Made by a program: the position numbers and the translations under genes | Part shown: piece after piece, positions 32,453 through 40,239 of the stretch | Numbering within the stretch: position 1 is the first letter of the stretch | Layout: each line of letters opens with the position of its first letter | Notes under the pieces: generated by a model | Told to the model about the DNA's origin: nothing | The model's input: only the letters and a program-made list of their open reading frames with translations | Databases searched by the model: none | NCBI GenBank assembly: GCA_002721705.1 | Contig: PBLJ01000037.1 | Span: forward strand, 1-40,917 | DNA from: Opitutia bacterium | GTDB lineage: Bacteria; Verrucomicrobiota; Verrucomicrobiia; Opitutales; Seribacteraceae | Length of the DNA stretch: 40,917 bases | Reading direction: 5' to 3'

Positions 32453-34746
32453 TGCCATCTTCTTTGATTCGGATTTCGTTCCTGCTCGGGTTGACAAGCG
32501 CGGCGGCCTTGGCCGAACCGGGCAATTTCATCTTTTCCGGGCCCGAGGTGACCAAGCTCGACTGGAATGCCAAATGCATGGTGTCCGGTGATCTCAATGC
32601 GGATGGTCAACTCGATCTCGCGGTCGTGAATGGCCAGCGCGGGCGCATAGAGATTCTCTATCGCAGGAAGCCTGGAGCAGAAGTGCCCCGCATTCGTCCC
32701 ATCACTCCTGATCGCTGGGAGCCAGACTTGGAAGACGCTCCTTATTTGCGCGAGACTCTGCCCTTTGACGGCAACGTCGGCAGCTTGGCCTTGGGTGATC
32801 TCGACCTCGACGGCAGGCTCGACCTGATCTACGGAGGAAATGGAGAAGGAGTGGTGATTCGTTTTCGCGAGAAAGACCATTCTTGGAGCGACCCTTTGGA
32901 ATTGGAGGTGGAAGATCCCATCGGAGGCACTCGCTCCCTTCTTGCTCGCGACCAAGACGGAGACGGACTTTGCGAGCTCATCGTTTTCTCGAAGGAAGGG
33001 CTCGAGAGAATACCGTTCGAGGGCCGTAAGCCCAAGACCGGCAAGCTGCAAAAACTGTCCTCTTCCAGGGCCAAGGACTTTCGGTTCATCGACTACGACG
33101 ACGACGGGGCTGATGACCTTCTCTACCTTGTGCCGGGGAGTGATCGCTCCCTGCGAAGCCTCCGCTGGAGCGGAACGGGCTTTCTTTCGGAGATTTCCCA
33201 TTCCTTGTCCATCCAGTCACTGTCGCTCAGCAAGAAGGCGCCCGTCTCGGACGGTGTGCTCAGTTTCGCATCGGTGGATGACGCGGCTGGTGATTTGCTC
33301 ACTTTTCATTTTGCCGATGCCGTTGCGAAGGAGCGGGCCCGCAAAACCTGGAAGCCACGGATTCGCAATGTTTTTTCGGACGACGCAGGCGAGTTCTTGC
33401 ATGCCTTGGCCGATTTCGATGGGGACGGAATAGCTGATTTGGTCGTTTGCGCCCCTAAGGTAGCTGAACTTCGTTACATGCGCGGACGCAAGGATGGCGG
33501 ATTTGATCCTTTCGTGTCGTTTCCTTTTCTTCGCGGCGTATCCGCCTTGGCTGCAGGGGCTTTTGGTCCCGACGGCAAGGCTTCCCTCCTCGTTGCCAGC
33601 GAGGAGGAAGGCATTCTCGGCGTGTGCCGTCTTCTTCCCGGAGGACGATTCGGGTTTCCGGACACCTTGCCCATCGAGGACGTGACCGTGGCCATTGCCT
33701 GCGCCGACTTGGATGAGGACGGACGAGACGAAGCTCTTCTCGTGACCAAGAAGAAATACGACTATCGACTCGTTCCGCTTGGTATGGACGACAAAGGCGA
33801 CTGGACGATTGGCAAGGCCATCGAGCTCGATGATTTAGAGCGAGACCCGAGCGGTTTGCTGACCAAGGATATCGATGGTGACGGTGATCGTGACCTCTTG
33901 GTCCTGTCCGGGAGGGACCCGGCGCTTATCTTCTTGCGAGGTGAGAATGGTTCCTTTGTGGCTGGGGCCGAGAAATCGCTGGTGCGCAAGAGTGTCTTGC
34001 AAGGTTTGTCTCCATCCCGCTTGGGTTGGGGAGACGTAGACCAGGACGGGCTCGAGGATTTGCTCGTGGGGGGCAAGGGCTTCGTTCGCGCAGTAGGCTG
34101 GAAAGAAGGCCAATTGAAGGTACTCGATCAGTTCAATGCCCGGGCCGGCGACGAGGAGGTCCTTTGTCCGCGCTTGCTCGACCTCGACGGCAACGGAGAG
34201 CTCGAGGCGATTTTCTACGTTGCCGGGCAAGGCGCTTTCCAAGTATTGGAACGAGCCGAGGACGAAGTGTTTCGCTATGCTCGTTCCATCGAGGTGGGCG
34301 CGCTGGAAATGAACGAATTGATCCATCTTGGTGCAGGGAAACTTGCCAAATCACGTTTGTTGGCCTTCGGAAAAAGCGCTTTCTGGGTGATGCCTCTGAA
34401 GGGCGATGCCTCAAGCGCGGAGGTAAGTTCGCGTCACGAAACCGATCTCAAGGAAGTGCGCTATTCCACCGCCTTGTTTGGGGATTTCGATGCCGATGGC
34501 AAAGACGACCTGTTGGCACTCGACAGTAGCAACCACCTGATCGAGTTCCTGCGTTATCTTCCAGCTCGAAAAGCTTGGGCCAGCATCATGCACTTTCGCG
34601 TGTTCGAGAAGAACGTACACTATCGTGGGCGCCAAGGTGGCCAGAGAGAACCACGGGAGATCCTGGTCGAGGACTTGAATGGCGATGGCAAGGATGACTT
34701 CGCCTTGCTCGTCCATGATCGCTTGCTGACCTACTTGCAGCAATAA
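32449..34746 (+). CDS. Exported FG-GAP/VCBS beta-propeller protein
   Basis: A 765-residue protein with a signal peptide (MMPSSLIRISFLLGLTSAAALA). It carries about eleven FG-GAP/VCBS-type calcium-binding loops D-x-[DN]-x-[DN]-G, for example DLNADGQLDL, DLDLDGRLDL, DQDGDGLCEL, DYDDDGADDL, DFDGDGIADL, DIDGDGDRDL, DVDQDGLEDL, DFDADGKDDL and DLNGDGKDDF. These form integrin-like propeller blades; with this many loops it may make one or two propellers. Ca2+ binding is expected. It is coupled to the DUF3352-like gene by an ATGA overlap, suggesting that the two work together outside the cytoplasm. It converges on the azurin-like gene 18 bases beyond its stop. Confidence 0.9.
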   Translation: MMPSSLIRISFLLGLTSAAALAEPGNFIFSGPEVTKLDWNAKCMVSGDLNADGQLDLAVVNGQRGRIEILYRRKPGAEVPRIRPITPDRWEPDLEDAPYLRETLPFDGNVGSLALGDLDLDGRLDLIYGGNGEGVVIRFREKDHSWSDPLELEVEDPIGGTRSLLARDQDGDGLCELIVFSKEGLERIPFEGRKPKTGKLQKLSSSRAKDFRFIDYDDDGADDLLYLVPGSDRSLRSLRWSGTGFLSEISHSLSIQSLSLSKKAPVSDGVLSFASVDDAAGDLLTFHFADAVAKERARKTWKPRIRNVFSDDAGEFLHALADFDGDGIADLVVCAPKVAELRYMRGRKDGGFDPFVSFPFLRGVSALAAGAFGPDGKASLLVASEEEGILGVCRLLPGGRFGFPDTLPIEDVTVAIACADLDEDGRDEALLVTKKKYDYRLVPLGMDDKGDWTIGKAIELDDLERDPSGLLTKDIDGDGDRDLLVLSGRDPALIFLRGENGSFVAGAEKSLVRKSVLQGLSPSRLGWGDVDQDGLEDLLVGGKGFVRAVGWKEGQLKVLDQFNARAGDEEVLCPRLLDLDGNGELEAIFYVAGQGAFQVLERAEDEVFRYARSIEVGALEMNELIHLGAGKLAKSRLLAFGKSAFWVMPLKGDASSAEVSSRHETDLKEVRYSTALFGDFDADGKDDLLALDSSNHLIEFLRYLPARKAWASIMHFRVFEKNVHYRGRQGGQREPREILVEDLNGDGKDDFALLVHDRLLTYLQQ

Positions 34747-34764
34747 GTCGATTGGCCGGGGAAT

Positions 34765-36435
34765 CTAGTCGTAGAGCCAGTCGTAGCGCTGGACGAAGGA
34801 TTGCTTACCGGTAAATTTCAAGGGCAGGAGCAATTCCTTGCGACCACCGGAGTCACGCAGGACGGGCTTGGCTTCCTTCAACCCGGAAAAGGAAACGGCG
34901 TATTTGCCGTCCACCGCATAGGATCCGTCCCGTACCTCGACCTTGCTGCCGGCCGCAGCCAAGTAATGCAGCTTCCCGTCCATGGCTTTCCCCTCGATGG
35001 TGATCTCCCTGGTTAGATATGGGGTCAGTTCCGCCCCTCCTTTGGGGAAGTCCCGGATCTTCATGCCTGCGTACTCATAAAGAAAGGCGGGCCTTCTTTG
35101 CTTGTCGCGTTCGTAGCCACCGAAACGATATCCCGAGGCCCGCCCCTTTTCCGTTTTCGGCCAAACGTCGGCAGGAGTGTTCAAAATCGCAAACGGTTGT
35201 CCTTCGGGGAGAGCCAGCTTGGCGTATCCGGCGGGGCCCTGGAAGCCTTGGCCCCGACCTGACCAATGGCGTCCTCCGTCCATGAAGGCGCCTTGCCAGA
35301 GAAGGGAGAGACGCACCTGGTTGGCGTCGAAGGCCAAGTTTACGCCTTGCGGGTAACCCACGGCGATTCCTCGGGCTCCTGCTCCCGATATGAAATTGCG
35401 GTACATCACGGCCTCTCCTTCTTCGTTGGGCAGGATGGGCATGGATGGTCCGCTTTTGGCCGAAGGCGGCTTGCTCAGCCACGCGGTGGAGATTCCCGGA
35501 CCTCGCCAACGAAGGGTCAGGCTTTGGTTGGAGCCTCGTTTGAAATAGAGAAGCCGAAACGGGTATTCCCCCGGTTCCAGGTTGATTCCGCCGGTGCGGG
35601 CCTGATGCCCATGCCTACCGTCGTTATCGACCACGCTTTGGCCTTTCACTTCCAAGCGGGAGCCGTCGGAGGATGCCAACTCGAAGGAGTAACGTCCTTT
35701 GCTGGTAACGGCCAGGATGCCTTCGAAAACGATACCGAAATGCTTTTCCAGCTTGGAGACTCGCGGACTGATCAGGGAGCTGCCCATTTCACCCGAAGAC
35801 GCCGGTTCCAACTTGGAGAAGTCCGGCAGGCGATCCCACTGCCCTTTATATACCTTGTATTTGATTTCCGAGAACCCAACGGGTTTGCCGTTGGCGGTTT
35901 TTTGTATGGTGGCCACGGTCATGGCGCCTTTCATGTAAAAGGCATGGCCGGGCAAAGTGCATACGTAGGGATAGGTCCCTGTTTTCGCGGGTGCCTTGAA
36001 GTAGAAGGACTGGGAGCTGCGAGGTGGCACCAAGGTGGTGTGAAAGAGGATGGCGGGATGTTCCGGGACGTAGTGCTTGGCCATGGCCTCGCCACCAAGC
36101 GCCCAAGCTTTCTTGGAGACTTCCATGCCGACGTTCGCAACGGTTGGTTTACACAGTACTAGGTTGTGGGGCATGTCGTCGTTGTTGCGCAACACGAGTT
36201 TCACCTTGGCGTTGGGGCTTACATTGAAACGTTCCAAGTCGTAGCGCATCCGACCGCGCAAGGTCTCGATCTCGATCACTTGATCGATTTTGCCGAATCC
36301 GGGAGGCGGCGGGTTTTCCGGAGCGGCTTCGGCGTGGGCTCCGGAACCGGCCTTGTGGTGTTCGTGCGCGGCTTGCCCGAACAAACCGGATGGAACCAGC
36401 GTCAGGCCGAGTAGAATCCACTTGTGCAAACTCAT
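34765..36435 (-). CDS. Azurin-like blue copper protein fused to PA14
   Basis: A protein of about 556 residues with a signal peptide (MSLHKWILLGLTLVPSGLFG). A His/Ala-rich linker (HEHHKAGSGAH) is followed by a cupredoxin domain (about 48-178) with type-1 copper ligands His90 (DMPHN), Cys159, His164 and Met168. The C-x4-H-x3-M spacing is that of azurin. A PA14-like domain follows (about 190-335: GRYSFELASSDGSRLEV, LRWRGPG), then a C-terminal beta-rich region (about 340-556) similar to parts of large PVC dehydrogenase-type proteins. A secreted electron carrier tethered to a carbohydrate-binding module is plausible. GTG at 36483 is an alternative start, but ATG at 36435 begins the signal peptide. 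Divergent from the LRR gene. Confidence 0.87.
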   Translation of the reverse strand: MSLHKWILLGLTLVPSGLFGQAAHEHHKAGSGAHAEAAPENPPPPGFGKIDQVIEIETLRGRMRYDLERFNVSPNAKVKLVLRNNDDMPHNLVLCKPTVANVGMEVSKKAWALGGEAMAKHYVPEHPAILFHTTLVPPRSSQSFYFKAPAKTGTYPYVCTLPGHAFYMKGAMTVATIQKTANGKPVGFSEIKYKVYKGQWDRLPDFSKLEPASSGEMGSSLISPRVSKLEKHFGIVFEGILAVTSKGRYSFELASSDGSRLEVKGQSVVDNDGRHGHQARTGGINLEPGEYPFRLLYFKRGSNQSLTLRWRGPGISTAWLSKPPSAKSGPSMPILPNEEGEAVMYRNFISGAGARGIAVGYPQGVNLAFDANQVRLSLLWQGAFMDGGRHWSGRGQGFQGPAGYAKLALPEGQPFAILNTPADVWPKTEKGRASGYRFGGYERDKQRRPAFLYEYAGMKIRDFPKGGAELTPYLTREITIEGKAMDGKLHYLAAAGSKVEVRDGSYAVDGKYAVSFSGLKEAKPVLRDSGGRKELLLPLKFTGKQSFVQRYDWLYD

Positions 36436-36556
36436 GCCTCTAGGGAATGGCTCTGAAGCTTGGGGGCAAGGCAAAGTGACCACACCTTGCCTAATTTATC
36501 CCATGAACTTCTTACGGTGCTTGACCTCGCGGGCGTCGTTTGACTGTTTTTCCGCT

Positions 36557-37390
36557 ATGCCGTTCCCCATGCGAACCGTCTTGTCCATGATTGCCCTGGT
36601 CGGGTTTTCTCATCCAGCCCCTGGTGCCGACTTGTTTGCCGACAAGAATCTCGAGGCAGCCGTGCGTCTCCAAGTATTGGCCAAGCGCAACGGCAAGGAG
36701 CCCTTGACCGCCGCCGACGTGAGCAAGGTTTCCGAGGTGAAGGCTTCGGGAAAAGGGATCGTCAACCTCAAGGGCTTGGAGGCATGCAAGGAACTGGCCA
36801 GCCTGGAACTTCCCGGCAATGCGATCGAGGACCTTTCCCCCTTGAGGAATCTGGGACGCCTGCAGTTGCTCGATCTCAGCGACAACAAGGTGCAAAACGC
36901 TGCTCCCCTGCGTTTGTTGCATGCCCTCCAGTACCTGAACCTCGAACGCAACCGCATCCAGAACCTTGGACCCTTGGCGGGCCTGTCCAATCTCCGGTCC
37001 CTCTATCTTACGGGCAACCGCCTAAAGGATGTGAGGCCGCTGGGGAAACTTACCAAATTGTGGTCCCTTTATCTCGGTAACAATCAACTGGAGGACGTGT
37101 CCGCGCTCCGAGCCATGACTGGACTTGTCCATCTGGGACTCGAGGGAAATCGCATAGAAGATCTTTCGCCTTTGGCGAAAATGGACCACTTGGGCATGCT
37201 CTTTTTACAGAACAACCGGATCGAGGACTTGAACGTTTTGGCCAAGGCTGTGAAACACGATGCCGAAGGCCCACGACGATTCGGTCCCTTCCTGCAGGTT
37301 TTTCTCAAGGGCAACCCGGTTGGTCCCGAAGACCCGCAGGTAAAGGAATTGACCAAGTGGGCCAGGAAAGTCGACTTTAGCTATGAGTGA
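36557..37390 (+). CDS. Exported leucine-rich-repeat protein
   Basis: A protein of about 277 residues with a signal peptide (RTVLSMIALVGFSHPAPGA). After a conserved cap (LFADKNLEAAVRLQVLAK) it carries internalin-like 22-residue LRRs: L-x-x-L-x-x-L-x-L-x-x-N-x-I-x-D-L-x-P-L, e.g. LASLELPGNAIEDLSPL, LQYLNLERNRIQNLGPL, LVHLGLEGNRIEDLSPL. There are about seven units. The repeat type is the standard one and differs from the 21-residue units at 3218-4165. Starts are possible at 36503, 36557 and 36569; those at 36557 or 36569 leave a sensible signal. No clear Shine-Dalgarno. Ligand binding is likely, target unknown. Confidence 0.83.
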   Translation: MPFPMRTVLSMIALVGFSHPAPGADLFADKNLEAAVRLQVLAKRNGKEPLTAADVSKVSEVKASGKGIVNLKGLEACKELASLELPGNAIEDLSPLRNLGRLQLLDLSDNKVQNAAPLRLLHALQYLNLERNRIQNLGPLAGLSNLRSLYLTGNRLKDVRPLGKLTKLWSLYLGNNQLEDVSALRAMTGLVHLGLEGNRIEDLSPLAKMDHLGMLFLQNNRIEDLNVLAKAVKHDAEGPRRFGPFLQVFLKGNPVGPEDPQVKELTKWARKVDFSYE

Positions 37391-37412
37391 GCGTGGCTCC
37401 CGCCCCGCTCAC
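37387..37412. terminator. Hairpin enclosing both convergent stop codons
   Basis: An inverted repeat GTGAGCG / CGCTCAC (7-bp stem, 12-base loop) lies between the LRR gene (TGA at 37388-37390) and the opposite-strand phosphatase gene (stop at 37409-37411). Both stop codons fall inside the stem. There is no U-tract, so terminator activity is uncertain. Confidence 0.3.
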
Positions 37413-38248
37413 GCGAAGACCTCGGCCACCGCTTCGCAAAACCTGGGCGTCCCGACGTAGAGAGGAAAACTAGGCATGGCGGTCGAAAACGACCGCATCG
37501 GGAAGGCCGGTTCCTCCAGAAAGTGAAATTCCGCGCCTGCGCCCACGCCGATGGGATGGCCCGCTGCGCAGTCCCAAGGCTTGGAACGAAACTCGAGGGC
37601 CCCGTCCAGTCGTCCCGCCGCCACGTTGGCAAAGCCCACCGCGGCCGATCCCGGGCAACGAATCCGCCAAGTGGTCAATTTGTCGCGCAGCCGGTCGAGA
37701 GCGTCCGCGGGAATCGGGAAATGCATGCAGAAGGTCAGCTTTTCGTTCACCAAGGCATCGGTCGATGCGGTGATGGGCTGGTTTCCTTCGAAGGAACCGA
37801 AGCCCGGGCCGCCTTGCAGCAGGACGTCTCGGCCGTTGTCGTAGATGAAGCCGAAGACCGGCATGCCGTCACGCAGCAGGCCAAGCGATATGCCGCATTC
37901 CGGTACTCCCACGGCGTAGTTGTTGGTGCCGTCCACCGGGTCCAGTACCCACGCGAACTCGGACGCCAATGGCCTGTATTCGTCGTCGTCCGCGTTTTCC
38001 TCGGAGCAGAAATCGTCCTCGGGAAAAGGGCCGCTCAAAGCTTGGAATATCTTCTCGGATATGGCGAGGTCCACGTTGGTCACGCGGGTGCCGTCGCTTT
38101 TCCAATGCGTGAAGGCGTCGCCGAAGTTTTGACGAAAGTACGCAACCTCGGCGAGCACCGCGTCCTTGCCGGCTATGATGCGTTGCCGGAGGGCGTCGTC
38201 CGCCGTCTCCAATTGCAGGGTCTGGGGAGTGTTCATGGATCGATCCAT
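37409..38248 (-). CDS. Inositol-monophosphatase-family phosphatase
   Basis: A 279-residue Mg2+-dependent phosphatase of the IMPase fold (substrates in the family include inositol phosphate, histidinol phosphate, PAP and fructose-1,6-bisphosphate). The metal-site motifs are present: Glu83-Glu84 (CSEENADD), DPVDGTNNYA (Asp103, Asp106) and WDCAAGHP (Asp226). The length is typical. The exact substrate cannot be read from the sequence; no histidine-biosynthesis neighbours are present. ATG at 38248 has AGGAAG seven bases upstream and overlaps the end of ispG by 16 bases; an alternative ATG at 38236 forms an ATGA overlap with the ispG stop. Either way it is coupled to ispG. Confidence 0.92.
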   Translation of the reverse strand: MDRSMNTPQTLQLETADDALRQRIIAGKDAVLAEVAYFRQNFGDAFTHWKSDGTRVTNVDLAISEKIFQALSGPFPEDDFCSEENADDDEYRPLASEFAWVLDPVDGTNNYAVGVPECGISLGLLRDGMPVFGFIYDNGRDVLLQGGPGFGSFEGNQPITASTDALVNEKLTFCMHFPIPADALDRLRDKLTTWRIRCPGSAAVGFANVAAGRLDGALEFRSKPWDCAAGHPIGVGAGAEFHFLEEPAFPMRSFSTAMPSFPLYVGTPRFCEAVAEVFA

Positions 38249-40227
38249 TTGTCTTCTTCCTTTATGAGTTCAATCAGGCGATCGACTGCTTCGGCTTCGG
38301 GTATGGCCGAACTGACGCGTTGCTTGCCGACGTAAAGGTCAATCTTGCCGGGAGCGGTTCCTACGTATCCGAAATCGGCGTCGGCCATTTCACCGGGGCC
38401 GTTCACGATGCATCCCATCACGGCGATGGTGACGCCCTTAAGGTGGTTGGTGCTCTCTCTCACTCGTTGGGTGGTGTTTTCGAGGTCGAACAGCGTCCGG
38501 CCACAACTGGGACAGGCCACGAATTCCGTTTTCGAAATACGGGCCCTGGCTCCTTGCAGCAGGTCGTAGGCTCGTCCTCGCGCCCGATCGGGGTCTTCCT
38601 CGCCCGCCACCCCAATCATGTCGCCCAAGCCGTCGCAAAGAAGCGAGCCCGACAAGGTGGAGGCGTCCAACAGGCGACCCAAGGCGGTGTCCTCGGTTGG
38701 CGGGGCGCACCGTATCCAGAGAGGCAACCGAAGCTCATGTTCGGCGAGGGCGACAACCAAGTCGCGATAAGCGCCTACCTGGTGGCCTGCGTCGCCCACG
38801 CTTCGCAGGGTAGCCACGAGCGGGCCCCCGTGTTCTTTCAATGTTTCGCCCAAGCCGTTTCGGAGGTCGTGTCCGTTTGTCCCGACGATCATCGGACAAT
38901 CGTTCGATTTACCGAACTGAAGAAAGCTCCGGAGGCGTTCGCCTTCTTCGTGGCTGAAAAATTGGAAGGGGAGGACGCGTGGTGGCAAAGCAACTCCATC
39001 GAGGGATAAATCCTTGGCCATTTCGACAAGGTGGAAAGGAGGCAGGATATCGACTTTTTCGATCAGTCGATCGAGGTGAAGCCAGTCCTCGGGAGCATTC
39101 AACTTGAGATGAACCCCCTCGATGGGAGTATCTGGACGAGTTCCTTGCACGAGGCGCAGGTCCTTGGCGATGGCTTCGTGTTCGGAAAGCGGCGCATCGA
39201 TCGATACGACCACCCGAGGCGCTTCCTTGGGACCTATTTGAACGCCGCCGCCCAAGTCGATTCTTTCGCAGTCGCGGCGTTCGAAGACAAAGGGATCGAG
39301 GCGTTCGTCTGGTTCTCGGCCTTGGCTTGCTTCAGGATTCACCCAGCGCGCCTCCGCTCGCCGAGCCAATTCGCGGGCCACCGGGATTTCGCGTACCGGA
39401 TCCTCGGTGAGGGACACGCGGATGGTATCACCGAGACCGTCCATGAGGAGGGAGCCAATTCCCACCGCGCTCTTGATGCGGGCGTCTTCTCCATCCCCTG
39501 CCTCGGTTACGCCCAGATGCAAGGGATAGTTCATACCTTCCTCCGCCATGCTTGCCACCACCAGACGGTAGGCCTCGATCATGACCTTCGGGTTGCTCGC
39601 TTTCATCGACAGGATGATTTCCCGGTACCCCCGAGACTCGGCGATGCGAACGAATTCGAGGGCCGACTCCACCATGCCGCGCGGAGTGTCGCCGTAGCGG
39701 TTCATGATACGGTCGGAGAGCGAACCGTGGTTGGTGCCTATGCGCATGGAGCGTCCCAGTTCCTTGCAACGGTCGACCAAGGGGGAAAACGCCTCGTGCA
39801 ATCGTTCCAGTTCCCGGTCGTATTGTTCATCCGTATATTCGCGGGAATGGAATTTCTTGCGGTCCGCGTAGTTGCCCGGGTTGATTCTCACTTTCTCGAC
39901 GTGTTTGGCCGCTTCCATGGCCGCGTCGGGAACAAAGTGTATGTCCGCCACCAAAGGTACTTCGATGCCTGCCTCGCGAATTTTGCGAGAGATCGGGCCG
40001 AGGGCCTCGGCGGCCCGGGCGTTGGGAGCCGTGATACGTACGATTTCGCATCCTGCCTCGGCCAGCTCGATGGATTGCTTGGCGGTCGCCTCCACGTTCA
40101 AGGTGTCGGCGGTGGTCATCGACTGGATGCGAAGAGGATGCGAGCCTCCCACGCCGACTTCGCCTACCATCACCTCACGGGTTGTCCACCGTATGCTGTG
40201 AAAGCGGGAGGCGCAGTAAGGATTCAT
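38233..40227 (-). CDS. ispG: 4-hydroxy-3-methylbut-2-enyl-diphosphate synthase (IspG), long form
   Basis: A 664-residue IspG/GcpE, the [4Fe-4S] enzyme that converts methylerythritol cyclodiphosphate to HMBPP in the MEP isoprenoid pathway. The N-terminal TIM barrel is clear (GGSHPLRIQSMTTADT, ADIHFVPDAA, RIGTNHGSLSDRI, HLGVTEAGDGEDARIKS). The C-terminal iron-sulfur domain has Cys572 and Cys575 (CPSCGRT), Cys606 and Glu613 (MGCIVNGPGE). About 270 extra residues between them are the insertion domain found in the long IspG of Chlamydiae, Bacteroidetes, plants and others. ATG at 40227 has a strong Shine-Dalgarno (AAGGAG) that overlaps the rseP stop codon, so it is in one operon with rseP. Confidence 0.97.
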   Translation of the reverse strand: MNPYCASRFHSIRWTTREVMVGEVGVGGSHPLRIQSMTTADTLNVEATAKQSIELAEAGCEIVRITAPNARAAEALGPISRKIREAGIEVPLVADIHFVPDAAMEAAKHVEKVRINPGNYADRKKFHSREYTDEQYDRELERLHEAFSPLVDRCKELGRSMRIGTNHGSLSDRIMNRYGDTPRGMVESALEFVRIAESRGYREIILSMKASNPKVMIEAYRLVVASMAEEGMNYPLHLGVTEAGDGEDARIKSAVGIGSLLMDGLGDTIRVSLTEDPVREIPVARELARRAEARWVNPEASQGREPDERLDPFVFERRDCERIDLGGGVQIGPKEAPRVVVSIDAPLSEHEAIAKDLRLVQGTRPDTPIEGVHLKLNAPEDWLHLDRLIEKVDILPPFHLVEMAKDLSLDGVALPPRVLPFQFFSHEEGERLRSFLQFGKSNDCPMIVGTNGHDLRNGLGETLKEHGGPLVATLRSVGDAGHQVGAYRDLVVALAEHELRLPLWIRCAPPTEDTALGRLLDASTLSGSLLCDGLGDMIGVAGEEDPDRARGRAYDLLQGARARISKTEFVACPSCGRTLFDLENTTQRVRESTNHLKGVTIAVMGCIVNGPGEMADADFGYVGTAPGKIDLYVGKQRVSSAIPEAEAVDRLIELIKEEDKWIDP

Positions 40228-40233
40228 CCCATT

Positions 40234-40239
40234 CTCCTT
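40234..40239 (-). promoter_or_regulatory. Strong Shine-Dalgarno of ispG
   Basis: AAGGAG lies six to seven bases before the ispG ATG and overlaps the TAA stop (40238-40240) of the upstream protease gene. It fixes the ispG start and suggests re-initiation by ribosomes finishing rseP. It is one of the few strong ribosome sites in the window. Confidence 0.85.

Noticed and set aside
35266-36162. 298-codon plus-strand frame opposite the azurin-like gene
   Set aside because: The minus-strand protein has a signal peptide, all copper ligands and a PA14-like domain; the opposite frame has none.
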